Origin: Kibdelosporangium aridum
Lineage (GTDB): Bacteria; Actinomycetota; Actinomycetes; Mycobacteriales; Pseudonocardiaceae
NCBI RefSeq assembly: GCF_900176515.1
Contig: NZ_FWXV01000002.1
Coordinates: 1,240,001 to 1,304,000 of the forward strand
Direction: 5' to 3'
Length of the DNA: 64,000 nt
Made by a program: the position numbers and the translations under genes. Shown one piece after another: positions 32,331-40,397 of the stretch (the stretch's first letter is position 1; each line of letters starts with the position of its first letter). The notes beneath the pieces were generated by a model. That model was not told where the DNA came from. It was given only the letters and a program-made list of their open reading frames with translations, and did no database searches.

Positions 32331-32345
32331 AAGGGGGTCCCCCTT
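32331..32345. promoter_or_regulatory. AAGGGGG-T-CCCCCTT palindrome
   Basis: A perfect palindrome with a single central base lies 41 bp after the response regulator stop, in a 194-bp gene-free gap. It could be a terminator core or an operator. Confidence 0.3.
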
Positions 32346-32483
32346 CGGGAATTGCTGTCGCGATGGCGCATGGCCCGATGACCGGACCCGATGGCCTGGG
32401 CCGAAGGTGGCTCGGTGTTGGTCAGATCAGCCCGCCAACGATCGCGACCAGCAAGCCGCCGACCAACAGGTCGTACGCGGCGG

Positions 32484-33374
32484 TCAGCGGTAGTCGGCCG
32501 GGTCGACGGCGTGTGGGTCGAGGCCCTTGCCGAAGATGTCGTCGTACCAGCGGCCCCAGTCCGGTTGGGTGCCGTCGAGGTCCTTGAAGTCGTACTCCCG
32601 CATCAGACTCCAGGATGACAACGACTTACCCGCCCAGCGCGCGACGTTCGGGTCCGTCGCCAGCGCGGCCACCGCGCGGCCGATGTAGTGCGGGGACTCG
32701 GCCATTGAGAAGTGGATGTCCTGGGCGGTCGCGTCCCGCCAGTTCTCCTCGGTCACGCCCATGCCTTCGAGCATCGCCTCGGACCGGATGAAGCCGGGAG
32801 TCAGCGCCAACGCCGTGACGCCGTGCTCGCGAAGCTGCGCGCCCATGGCCTGGGCTGTTCGGCGGATACCGGATTTGACCAGGTAATAGGGCAGGGCGAC
32901 GCCGTGGTACGTCTCGTCGTCGCCGTCGGTGACTTCGATGACCAGGCCGGAGCCTTGCCGGACCATCAGCGGCAGCAACTTGTGCAGGGCGATCAGGTGC
33001 GTTTCGATTCCGTTGCGGTGCACCGCGAGCGCTTTGTCCAAATCGGACTCCCAGAACGGGGTTCCGTGCTCGACGAACGGGTCTCCGCCCCAGACGTCGT
33101 TCACCAGGACGTCCAGCCGGTCGAGTCGGGACGCGAGCGCCTCGACATCCGCGGCCACCGAGAAGTCACAGCGGACCGCGATTCCCTTGCCTCCCGCCTT
33201 GGTCACCAGCTCCGCAGTGTCCTCAATGGTCTCCGGGCGGTTCATCGGGCTCGCCGACGACCGCGTCGTGCGACCGGTCACGTAGACCGTCGCGCCGATC
33301 GCGCCGAGTTCGACGGCGATTCCCCGACCGCAGCCCCTGGTCGCTCCCGCGACCACGGCGACCAGTTCAGCCAT
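32484..33374 (-). CDS. Short-chain dehydrogenase/reductase (DHRS1-like)
   Basis: The 296-residue protein has a Rossmann cofactor motif G-A-T-R-G-C-G-R-G, a G-R-T-T segment that suggests NADP preference, and the Y-Y-L-V-K catalytic pair. The long C-terminal region, with W-A-G-K-S-L and a W-rich end, resembles DHRS1-type SDRs. The substrate is unknown. The ATG lies inside the end of the TetR gene (8-bp overlap), so the pair forms an operon under the TetR protein's control. Confidence 0.87.
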   Translation of the reverse strand: MAELVAVVAGATRGCGRGIAVELGAIGATVYVTGRTTRSSASPMNRPETIEDTAELVTKAGGKGIAVRCDFSVAADVEALASRLDRLDVLVNDVWGGDPFVEHGTPFWESDLDKALAVHRNGIETHLIALHKLLPLMVRQGSGLVIEVTDGDDETYHGVALPYYLVKSGIRRTAQAMGAQLREHGVTALALTPGFIRSEAMLEGMGVTEENWRDATAQDIHFSMAESPHYIGRAVAALATDPNVARWAGKSLSSWSLMREYDFKDLDGTQPDWGRWYDDIFGKGLDPHAVDPADYR

Positions 33375-33906
33375 TGCTTTGCCATCCCTTCAGTACCGCT
33401 GTGATGTCTTCGGTGAGCCGGTCGAGCAGACTGCCCGTTGGCCGTACTGACCAGGCGATCGCTGCGCCGTTCGCCAGTGAGACGAGGATCCGGGCCGCGT
33501 GGGGCGGGGCACCGGGCACGGCACGGGCGAGGGGTGCGAGTTCCGCTTCGAACGCCGCGAAGAACTCGCCATGCAGCTCTCGTAGCTCGGGGTCGGCGAG
33601 GTCGATCGCGAGTTGACCCAGGTTGTTCGCCGCGGTTGACGCGTCGTCCAGCGCGCCGAAGACCCCGAGGATCGCCTCGAGCGCGTTCCCCGCGGATCTG
33701 ACCCGGTCACGGACCTGCCCGACGGCCGCTCGGCTCAGTGCGACCAGCAGGCCGTGTTTCGAGCCGAAGCGTTGCGACACCGTCCCCACCGAGACGCCGG
33801 CTTCCGCCGCCACGTCAGCGACCGTGAAGCCTGGTCCGCGGGTCGTGATGACCGCGCCCAGTGCGTTCAGCAGGCGCTCGTCGGTGATGGTTCGCGGTCT
33901 CGCCAC
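33367..33906 (-). CDS. TetR-family regulator of the SDR operon
   Basis: GTG at 33906 gives 179 residues with a TetR helix-turn-helix (F-T-V-A-D-V-A-A-E-A-G-V-S-V-G-T-V, then R-F-G-S-K-H-G-L-L) and a helical ligand domain. No ribosome-binding site precedes the start, so the transcript may be leaderless. An inverted repeat 4 bp upstream (33911-33932) is a likely autoregulatory operator. It overlaps and is co-transcribed with the SDR gene. Confidence 0.87.
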   Translation of the reverse strand: MARPRTITDERLLNALGAVITTRGPGFTVADVAAEAGVSVGTVSQRFGSKHGLLVALSRAAVGQVRDRVRSAGNALEAILGVFGALDDASTAANNLGQLAIDLADPELRELHGEFFAAFEAELAPLARAVPGAPPHAARILVSLANGAAIAWSVRPTGSLLDRLTEDITAVLKGWQSNG

Positions 33907-33910
33907 GCAA

Positions 33911-33932
33911 TTAGTGAAGCACAATTCATTAA
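33911..33932. promoter_or_regulatory. TTAGTGAA-N6-TTCATTAA operator
   Basis: 8-bp arms with one mismatch lie just upstream of the TetR start. The spacing and AT-rich ends are typical of TetR sites, so autoregulation is inferred. Confidence 0.55.
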
Positions 33933-33992
33933 CTGGTGTCGACCCTGAGCCCCTCATCTCAGGGTGAGCTCGGGGAGATCACGGATCGCGGG

Positions 33993-34019
33993 TTGACACA
34001 ACGTCCGCCACGCTACGAC
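33993..34019 (+). promoter_or_regulatory. Candidate promoter for the ABC exporter operon
   Basis: TTGACA at 33993-33998 and TACGAC at 34014-34019 are separated by 15 bp, slightly shorter than ideal. The site lies about 100 bp before the ATPase start. Confidence 0.3.
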
Positions 34020-34122
34020 TGCGAGTTGACCCCGAGTTGGCACCACGGGACGACGCGGTCGGACACCCGGGGCGAACACGATGGTCACATCGAGGCGGGA
34101 ACCCAGACATCTAGGAGCGATC

Positions 34123-35061
34123 ATGATCGAGGCACGGGGCCTCACCAAGCGGTATGGGAAGACCCTCGCGGTCAACGATCTGTCGTTCACCGTTCAGCCT
34201 GGCCGGGTCACCGGCTTCCTCGGCCCGAACGGGGCGGGCAAGTCCACCACCATGCGGATGATGCTCGGACTGGACAACCCGACCTCGGGTGTGGCCTTGA
34301 TCGACGGCAAGCACTACCGGGAGCTGCACCACCCGCTGCGCAAGATCGGCGCGCTGCTGGACGCCAAGTGGGTGCACCCGAACCGCTCGGCCCACGCGCA
34401 CCTGCGCTGGATGGCCGTGTCCAACAAGATCCCGGTCCGCCGGGTGGACGAGGTGCTCGAGCTGGTCGGCCTGACCGCGGTCGCCAAGAAGCGCGCGGGC
34501 GGGTTCTCCCTCGGTATGTCGCAGCGGCTGGGCATCGCGGGGGCGCTGCTCGGTGACCCGGAGGTCCTGCTGTTCGACGAGCCGGTGAACGGCCTGGACC
34601 CGGAGGGCATCCTCTGGATCCGCAAGTTCATGCACCGGCTGGCCGAGGAGGGCCGGACCGTACTGGTCTCCAGCCACCTGCTGTCGGAGATGTCGCTGAC
34701 CGCGCAGGAACTCATCGTGATCGGGCGCGGAAAGCTGATCGCGCAGAGCTCCACTGAGGACTTCATCCACGCCGCGACGGAGAACACCGTCAAGGTGCGC
34801 AGCCCGCAGGTGAGCAAGCTGCGGGACGTGCTGGCCGGCACCAACGCCCACCTGCGCGACGACGCCGACGCGCTGATCGTGTCCGGTTTGGACGCCGCGC
34901 AGATCGGCGAGATGGCCGCGGCCAACCAGGTCGTGCTGCACGAGCTCAGCCCGCAGCGCGGCTCGCTGGAAGAGGCGTTCATGCAGCTGACCGGCGACTC
35001 CGTCGAGTACCACACCGACCTTGCCCAGACCGTTGACCAACTGGTGGATGTGAACCGATGA
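34123..35061 (+). CDS. ABC transporter ATP-binding protein
   Basis: The 312-residue protein has Walker A G-P-N-G-A-G-K-S-T, a signature-like F-S-L-G-M-S-Q-R and Walker B L-L-F-D-E-P-V-N-G-L-D. The C-terminal extension is of the drug/lipid exporter (DrrA-like) kind. ATG at 34123 follows AGGAG with 5-nt spacing. The ATG of the permease overlaps its stop as ATGA. The substrate is not evident; members of this type often export antibiotics, peptides or lipids. Confidence 0.93.
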   Translation: MIEARGLTKRYGKTLAVNDLSFTVQPGRVTGFLGPNGAGKSTTMRMMLGLDNPTSGVALIDGKHYRELHHPLRKIGALLDAKWVHPNRSAHAHLRWMAVSNKIPVRRVDEVLELVGLTAVAKKRAGGFSLGMSQRLGIAGALLGDPEVLLFDEPVNGLDPEGILWIRKFMHRLAEEGRTVLVSSHLLSEMSLTAQELIVIGRGKLIAQSSTEDFIHAATENTVKVRSPQVSKLRDVLAGTNAHLRDDADALIVSGLDAAQIGEMAAANQVVLHELSPQRGSLEEAFMQLTGDSVEYHTDLAQTVDQLVDVNR

Positions 35062-35816
35062 CCCTGCTCGCCGTCGAACGAATCAAGCTCTTCTCCACCC
35101 GCTCACCGTGGTGGTGCATGGCGCTGGCGCTTGGACTGATGGTTGGGTTCGCCGCGCTGATCAGCGGCTCGGCCGAGAACGCGAGCAGCGTCGCGGTGCC
35201 GGTCACCCAGTTCGGGTTCACCTTCGCGCTCGCCGTCATCCTGGTGCTCGCCACGCTGTCGGTGACCACCGAGTACCGCTTCAACACGATCAAGACCACC
35301 TTCCAGGCGGTGCCGAGCCGCACGTCCGCCTTGCTGGCCAAGACGACCGTGGTGGCAGTGGTCTCCGGTGTGCTCGGCCTGATCGCGGCGTTCGGTTCGC
35401 TGGGTGTCGCCATGCTGTTGCAGCCGGACGCCAACCTCGCGCTGAACAGCGAGGCCGACTGGCGGCAGATCGCGGGAACCGGTCTGGTCACGTTCTTCGC
35501 CGCGGTCGTCGCGGTCTCCGTCGGCATCCTGATCCGGCACACCGCCGGCGCGGTGTCGGTGCTGCTGGCGTACTCGCTCGTGGCCGAGAACCTGGTCCAG
35601 CTGATCCCGCGGGTCGGCGGCGACATCCACCAGTGGCTGCCGTTCAACGTCGCCAACCGGTTCCTGACCGGCAACCCGGACGTGGCCATCGCCTTCGAGG
35701 GGCCAGGACAGTCGACGAGCACGCTCACACCGTGGGGAGCGCTGGCCTACTTCGCCGGTTTCTCGGTCGTCATGCTGATCATCGCGATCGTGACGGCGAA
35801 GAAGCGGGACGCCTGA
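35058..35816 (+). CDS. ABC-2 type transporter permease
   Basis: The 252-residue protein has six hydrophobic segments, a first cytoplasmic loop with T-T-E-Y-R-F-N-T-I-K-T-T-F and a long outer loop. This is typical of permeases paired with DrrA-like ATPases. It is co-translated with the ATPase gene and followed by two terminator hairpins. Confidence 0.88.
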   Translation: MTLLAVERIKLFSTRSPWWCMALALGLMVGFAALISGSAENASSVAVPVTQFGFTFALAVILVLATLSVTTEYRFNTIKTTFQAVPSRTSALLAKTTVVAVVSGVLGLIAAFGSLGVAMLLQPDANLALNSEADWRQIAGTGLVTFFAAVVAVSVGILIRHTAGAVSVLLAYSLVAENLVQLIPRVGGDIHQWLPFNVANRFLTGNPDVAIAFEGPGQSTSTLTPWGALAYFAGFSVVMLIIAIVTAKKRDA

Positions 35817-35829
35817 ACGAAAGAACCAT

Positions 35830-35920
35830 CTGGCGGGTCTGTCGGGGGACCCGCCAGCGGATACCGGGGGAATGAGAGCCCGGGTCACCTGTCGGGGGGT
35901 GGCCCGGGTTTCTTTGTTGG
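35830..35920 (+). terminator. Tandem terminator hairpins after the ABC exporter operon
   Basis: CTGGCGGGTC (35830-35839) pairs perfectly with GACCCGCCAG (35848-35857). A second hairpin pairs AGCCCGGGTCAC (35877-35888) with GTGGCCCGGGTT (35899-35910) and is followed by TCTTTGTT. Confidence 0.75.
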
Positions 35921-35994
35921 TCTGATCACCCACGGTTGCGATCACAGGTCGGGCTTGCAAGTATGTAACGAAGCGATCTAGCGCATGCGGCCCG

Positions 35995-36012
35995 GTTAAG
36001 ACCACGTTAAGA
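35995..36012 (+). promoter_or_regulatory. Direct repeat GTTAAGA-N4-GTTAAGA
   Basis: Two 7-bp units begin exactly 11 bp apart at 35995 and 36006. This is the spacing of PhoP-type response-regulator boxes, though the sequence differs from the GTTCACC consensus. The repeat lies about 90 bp before the next gene. Confidence 0.35.
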
Positions 36013-36103
36013 GGCTGTGAGGCGTCGCACTTGTCACGGACAACGATGTTCGACTAGCGCTCAGATCGACATTGACTCCGTCACGAACCATCGGAGGTGG
36101 ACG

Positions 36104-36703
36104 TTGACGGTCGCGGATGTAAGCGCACCTACGGAACCGCCGGAGCCGGCCATGCCGAACAACGGCATGGGGCGCCGCGCACTACGAGTCGAACCAATGA
36201 TCGAGCTCGAATGGTCACAGGCCATCGAGCCGCACACCGCGCTGGCGTCCATTGCGGCCGCGACGAAACCAGCCGAGACCCGGCGCGCGTGGGTACATCG
36301 TGCACCAGAAGACCAAGTACTGGCGCTGTACCGCTCAGCGTCCGAAGTCGACCCTGAACTGCCCGCCCCATGGTGGCTGAAGGCGTTGACAGCAGGCACA
36401 TTGACCTCACGGGCGGAAGGTTTCCTGCTGGAGGACCGGGTCGGCAAATTGCTCGATGCCCGTCCTGGCTGGGTTTTCGTGCCGTGGAGCAGCGACGGCG
36501 ACTGCGGTTATTGGGAATACATGCCGTCCGAACGCCGCGTGTCCGGGCCCGCGGTGCCGACCACTCTGGTGCTCACCGACCGGCACAGCGGCTGGCTGGA
36601 CATCTATCCGGTGCACCTCACCACCGGCAAACCGACCCCGCTCGCGGTGAACGGAATGGGCGACCTGCGGTCCAACCTCGCCCGGTGGGAGAGCGTGTTC
36701 TAG
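36104..36703 (+). CDS. Conserved hypothetical protein
   Basis: TTG at 36104 is chosen because GGAGGTGG lies just upstream with correct spacing. The 199-residue soluble protein has a Pro-rich start and a mixed alpha/beta body with many Trp. It contains F-V-P-W-S-S-D-G-D-C-G-Y-W-E-Y and D-R-H-S-G-W-L-D-I-Y-P-V-H segments. I recognise no named family. It ends 10 bp before trmB and may be co-transcribed with it. Confidence 0.65.
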   Translation: MTVADVSAPTEPPEPAMPNNGMGRRALRVEPMIELEWSQAIEPHTALASIAAATKPAETRRAWVHRAPEDQVLALYRSASEVDPELPAPWWLKALTAGTLTSRAEGFLLEDRVGKLLDARPGWVFVPWSSDGDCGYWEYMPSERRVSGPAVPTTLVLTDRHSGWLDIYPVHLTTGKPTPLAVNGMGDLRSNLARWESVF

Positions 36704-36713
36704 CTTTTCTGAC

Positions 36714-37448
36714 GTGGAACAACAGCTACACAGGCGCACGGTCGTCAGCTACGTCCAGCGCGGCGGGCGGATGACGGTCGGCCAGGAACGGGCATGGGAT
36801 CGCTATTGGCCGCAGCTCGGCCTGGAGGTTCCCGACCTGCCGGCCGGTCCGTTGGACACCGACGCGTGGTTCGGCCGGTCCGCGCCCGTCGTACTGGAGA
36901 TCGGTTCGGGCATGGGCGAGACCACGTCCAAACTGGCCGCCGCCGCACCAGACGTGAACTACCTGGCCGTCGAGGTGTACCAAGCTGGCTTGGCGCAGCT
37001 GATGATGCGCGCGGCCGAGCTCGAGCTGACCAACCTGCGACTGCTGCGTGGTGACGCGGTCATCCTGCTCACCGACCACATCGCGGCGAACTCGTTGTCT
37101 GAGGTCCGGCTGTACTTTCCGGACCCTTGGCCCAAGAAACGACACCACAAGCGACGAATCGTCCAGCCGGAGTTCGTCTCCTTGGTGGCTGCACGGCTCG
37201 CGCCAGGCGGCCGGTTCCACATGGCGACCGACTGGGAGCACTACGCCGAGCACATGTTGCAGGTGTGCTCCGCGGAGCCCGCGTTGCGCAATGTGTACTC
37301 AGGGTGGGCGCCTCGGCCGGAATGGCGTCCGGTGACCAAGTTCGAGTCGCGGGCGCATACCGAAGGCCGGGAAATCCGGGATCTCATCTTCGAAAAGCCC
37401 ACCCTGCGTAGTTCGGTCGCCGACGGCTTTACCCGACCAGGTAGTTGA
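36714..37448 (+). CDS. trmB: tRNA (guanine-N7)-methyltransferase
   Basis: The 244-residue protein has the SAM-binding motif L-E-I-G-S-G-M-G-E and the TrmB signature F-P-D-P-W-P-K-K-R-H-H-K-R-R. It also has the L-A-P-G-G-R-F segment and the late T-K-F-E-x-R motif. It methylates G46 in the variable loop of tRNAs. Length is typical. Its TGA overlaps a possible TTG start of the NOS-like gene, so the two are probably co-translated. Confidence 0.95.
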   Translation: MEQQLHRRTVVSYVQRGGRMTVGQERAWDRYWPQLGLEVPDLPAGPLDTDAWFGRSAPVVLEIGSGMGETTSKLAAAAPDVNYLAVEVYQAGLAQLMMRAAELELTNLRLLRGDAVILLTDHIAANSLSEVRLYFPDPWPKKRHHKRRIVQPEFVSLVAARLAPGGRFHMATDWEHYAEHMLQVCSAEPALRNVYSGWAPRPEWRPVTKFESRAHTEGREIRDLIFEKPTLRSSVADGFTRPGS

Positions 37449-37480
37449 GCCGGTTAGGACATTCGGCCGATAAGCAGTGC

Positions 37481-38428
37481 GTGACTGCCCTGTTATCCAC
37501 TGAGCTTGTCGCCGCCGAGGAGTTCCTGCACCGGTATCACGGTGCCCGCCCGCGTGCCGGGCACGTGCAGGCAAGGCTCGGCAAGGTCCGCGCCCAGATC
37601 GCGGAAACCGGAACGTACGAACACACTCGTGCGGAATTGGCATACGGCGCACGGATCGCGCTGCGGGACAGCGGTGTCTACACCGACGGAGTTCCGTGGC
37701 GCGGCCTGTTGGTGCGCGACCTGCGTACAGCGCGAACCTCGACGGAGGTCGCGGCCGGGTGCGTACAACACCTGCGGCTCGCGGCAGGCAAAGGCCGGGT
37801 CCGTCCAACGGTGACGATCTTCGCGCCGGACAGTTCGCGGTTGGTCAACGAACACCTGGTGCGCTACGCGGGTTACGCGCAACACGGCCAGGTTCTCGGT
37901 GACCGCAGGCATGTGGCGTTCACCGAGACAGTCCGCAAGATGGGCTGGCGGCCGCCGACCGCGCGCAGTGCCTTCGATCTGTTGCCTCTGGTGGTCCAGG
38001 ACGAGGAACAGGGCGTCCGGCTGTTCGGCCTGCCTCGGGACGTCGTGCGTGAGGTTCCGCTGGAACACCCGGAGTTGGGCTGGTTCGTCGATCTCGGACT
38101 CCGTTGGCATGCGGTGGGTGCGCGTTCGCAGCGGCTGTCGATCGGCGGCATCGAGTATCCGGTGGTGTTCAACGGGATCTACACGTCCTCGGCAATCGGC
38201 GCGGACGCGTTGGGCGCCGACGGGGCCTACGGGTTTGGCCGCGTGATCGCGGAACACCTCGGACTGGACACGTCGAGCGACGAATCGCTGTGGCGAGAAC
38301 GTGCCTCGCTGGAGCTAGACCGGGCCGTGCTGCACTCGTTCCGCGCTGCCGGAGTGACCATCGCACCACGCGGAGCACGGCCAACGCGGCGTGAACCAGG
38401 CAGGTACACACCCAGTTTCCTGGGATAG
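37481..38428 (+). CDS. Nitric-oxide-synthase-oxygenase-fold protein lacking the heme-ligand Cys and substrate Glu (putative pseudoenzyme)
   Basis: About 315 residues align collinearly with bacterial NOS oxygenases as I recall them (for example the B. subtilis enzyme). Shared segments include T-G-T-Y-E-H-T-x-x-E-L, R-P-T-V-T-I-F-A-P-D, R-Y-A-G-Y, F-D-L-L-P-L, E-V-P-x-x-H-P, L-R-W-H-A-V and L-E-L-D-x-A-V-L-H-S-F. The active site is altered. The A-W-R-N-x-x-R-C-I-G heme loop reads A-L-R-D-S-G-V-Y-T-D, so the thiolate Cys is Tyr (codon 37679-37681) and the stacking Trp is Leu. The N-G-W-Y-M-x-T-E substrate loop reads N-G-I-Y-T-S-S-A, so the arginine-binding Glu is Ala (codon 38192-38194). The C-terminal pterin/dimer segment is absent. 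The start is GTG 37481, or TTG 37445, which overlaps the trmB stop. Confidence 0.82.
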   Translation: MTALLSTELVAAEEFLHRYHGARPRAGHVQARLGKVRAQIAETGTYEHTRAELAYGARIALRDSGVYTDGVPWRGLLVRDLRTARTSTEVAAGCVQHLRLAAGKGRVRPTVTIFAPDSSRLVNEHLVRYAGYAQHGQVLGDRRHVAFTETVRKMGWRPPTARSAFDLLPLVVQDEEQGVRLFGLPRDVVREVPLEHPELGWFVDLGLRWHAVGARSQRLSIGGIEYPVVFNGIYTSSAIGADALGADGAYGFGRVIAEHLGLDTSSDESLWRERASLELDRAVLHSFRAAGVTIAPRGARPTRREPGRYTPSFLG

Positions 38429-38438
38429 CGTGCACCGC

Positions 38439-39749
38439 ATGCGACAGCGTTTGCGTGCTCCGATTGTGCTGCCCTGCGACCCGGACTGTTCGGTGCTGCG
38501 GGATGCCGTTGTGGACATCGAGGACGACGGCCGCATCGGGTATGTCGGTCCGCTCGCCGACGCGCCCGGTGATGAGCCGATCACCGACGTCTCAGGGGTC
38601 CTGCTGCCGGGTTTGGTCAACACGCACGCGCACACCCCGATGACCGTGCTGCGCGGAATGGGCGGCGACCTGCCGTTGCTGCGCTGGCTACAGGAGGTCA
38701 TCTGGCCTGCCGAGGCACAGCTGAGCGCGGCGGACATGCGCGCCGGGATGCTGCTCGGTTCGGTCGAGATGTTGCGCGCGGGCGTGACCACGAGTGTGGA
38801 GATGTACTTCCACCTGGACGAACTGGCCGACGCGGTGCTGCAGACCGGTGGGCGTGCCGTGCTGACCGGCGGGATCATCGAGGCACCCGGCTTCACGTGG
38901 CGCTCGCTGCTCGACGACGTCAGCAAGTTGATCGACACCGAGGGTCTGCGGTTCGGGCCGGGTGACCGCATCGAGATCGGATACGGTCCGCACTCGGCGT
39001 ACACGCTGACGCCCGAGGTCCTGACCGAGGTCGCGGCGGCCGCGCACGAACGTGACGCGCTGATGCACATCCACGTGGCAGAAGCCGCTTTGGAGGACGC
39101 AGCGCAGCGGTCCTCTCATGGATCCGTGCCGAAGTTGCTGGAATCACTGGGTTTCTACGGCGGACGAGTGATCGCGGCGCACTGCGTGCACCTGTCCGAC
39201 GAGGACATCTCGATCTTCGCCCGGCACGGTGTGGCGGTCGCGCACTGCCCAGGGTCGAACGCCAAGCTGGCGTCCGGCATCGCGCGGGTGCGTGACCTGC
39301 GCGAGGCGGGCGTGACCGTCGGCATCGGCACGGACGGGCCGGCCAGCAACGACGACCTGGACCTGTGGGAAGAGGTCCGGCTGGCCGCGATGCTCAGCCG
39401 CTTGTCCACTATGGACGCTTCATCGCTGATCGCACCGGATGTCTTGTTGATGGCGACCCGGATGGGCGCGGCCGCGATCGGCCGGGACGACATCGGCGCG
39501 CTGGAAGAAGGCCGCTGGGCCGACATCGTGCACATCTCGACCGACGCCCCGGCGTTCTCGGCGGGCGTGGACGTCCCCGACGCGCAACTACTGTCCAATG
39601 TGGTCTGGGCAGCCGGTGCGCGTCAGGTCCAGGACGTCTGGGTCGCGGGCGACCAGGTCGTGCGCGCCGGCGAACCGACTCGGGTCGACCGCTTCGAGGC
39701 ACAGGCGAAGGCCGGAGCCGTCACCCAACGGCTCCTCTCGGGCGGATGA
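38439..39749 (+). CDS. Amidohydrolase, MtaD/8-oxoguanine-deaminase type
   Basis: The 436-residue protein has the metal-dependent amidohydrolase layout: N-T-H-A-H near residue 62, H-I-H-V-A-E, H-C-V-H-L-S-D-E-D and G-T-D-G-P-A-S-N-D-D-L-D. The last motif is characteristic of the deaminase subfamily acting on S-adenosylhomocysteine, methylthioadenosine or guanine-type substrates. ATG at 38439 has TAGCGT 7 nt upstream; GTG at 38430 is also possible. It lies 10 bp after the NOS-like gene and is probably in the same operon. Its 3' end overlaps the convergent SDR by 29 bp. Confidence 0.88.
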   Translation: MRQRLRAPIVLPCDPDCSVLRDAVVDIEDDGRIGYVGPLADAPGDEPITDVSGVLLPGLVNTHAHTPMTVLRGMGGDLPLLRWLQEVIWPAEAQLSAADMRAGMLLGSVEMLRAGVTTSVEMYFHLDELADAVLQTGGRAVLTGGIIEAPGFTWRSLLDDVSKLIDTEGLRFGPGDRIEIGYGPHSAYTLTPEVLTEVAAAAHERDALMHIHVAEAALEDAAQRSSHGSVPKLLESLGFYGGRVIAAHCVHLSDEDISIFARHGVAVAHCPGSNAKLASGIARVRDLREAGVTVGIGTDGPASNDDLDLWEEVRLAAMLSRLSTMDASSLIAPDVLLMATRMGAAAIGRDDIGALEEGRWADIVHISTDAPAFSAGVDVPDAQLLSNVVWAAGARQVQDVWVAGDQVVRAGEPTRVDRFEAQAKAGAVTQRLLSGG

Positions 39750-40380
39750 CCACCTCGGTGGGGTGCGCGTCCGCAGGCATGGTGATGGCGTTCAGGACAG
39801 CCTGTGCGACCGTGTCGGGCTTGAGGTACTTCTCCGGCTCGTAGTCACCCTGTTCAGCGGCCCGCACCCCACGCTGCATCTGGGTGTCCGTCCGACCGGG
39901 GAAGACCGATGTGACCCTGATGTCCGGTTCCTCAGCCCTCAGTGCGTCGGCGTACGCCCTGAGCGCGTACTTGCTCGCGCCGTAGGACCCCCAGTTCGGG
40001 TTCACCCGCAGGCCAGCCCCGGAATTGATCAGGATGACGTGCCCGTTCCGGGCCCTGAGCCTGGGCAACAGGATCCTGGTCAGTTCGGCGACCGCGATGA
40101 CGTTGAGCTCGAACGTGTCCCGCCACGTCTGCACCGAGGTCTGGCTGAGCGACCCGAGTTGCACCACGCCCGCACTGTGCACGAGCACATCGAGCTCCGG
40201 GATGTCGGCCGTCTTCTCTTCGAGCGCGTCCAGGTCCCGCAAGTCCACCGGCCACGGCCGGCCCGGCAGGCCTTCCGGGATCTTGCGGCCACCCAGCCAC
40301 ACCTCGTGCGTCGAGGCCAGGACCTGCGCAATCGCCGCCCCGATGCCACTGGACGCACCCGTCACCAAAGCTGTCTTCAC
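39721..40380 (-). CDS. Short-chain dehydrogenase/reductase
   Basis: The 219-residue classical SDR has T-G-A-S-S-G-I-G at the N-terminus, N-S-G-A-G and the Y-G-A-S-K catalytic pair. A G-R-K segment after the second strand suggests NADP(H). The substrate is unknown. It is convergent with the amidohydrolase, with a 29-bp overlap. Confidence 0.88.
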   Translation of the reverse strand: MKTALVTGASSGIGAAIAQVLASTHEVWLGGRKIPEGLPGRPWPVDLRDLDALEEKTADIPELDVLVHSAGVVQLGSLSQTSVQTWRDTFELNVIAVAELTRILLPRLRARNGHVILINSGAGLRVNPNWGSYGASKYALRAYADALRAEEPDIRVTSVFPGRTDTQMQRGVRAAEQGDYEPEKYLKPDTVAQAVLNAITMPADAHPTEVVIRPRGAVG

Positions 40381-40397
40381 AACCCGACCCTAAGAGA

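Noticed and set aside
32400..32483. Minus-strand hydrophobic frame just after the SDR stop
   Set aside because: It encodes a short Leu/Val/Gly-rich stretch but lacks any start codon in frame.
37679..37681. Considered that the Tyr replacing the NOS heme-ligand Cys could itself bind heme, as in catalase
   Set aside because: The surrounding heme-stacking Trp and Arg/Gly positions are also changed, so loss of heme binding is the simpler reading; not excluded without experiment.
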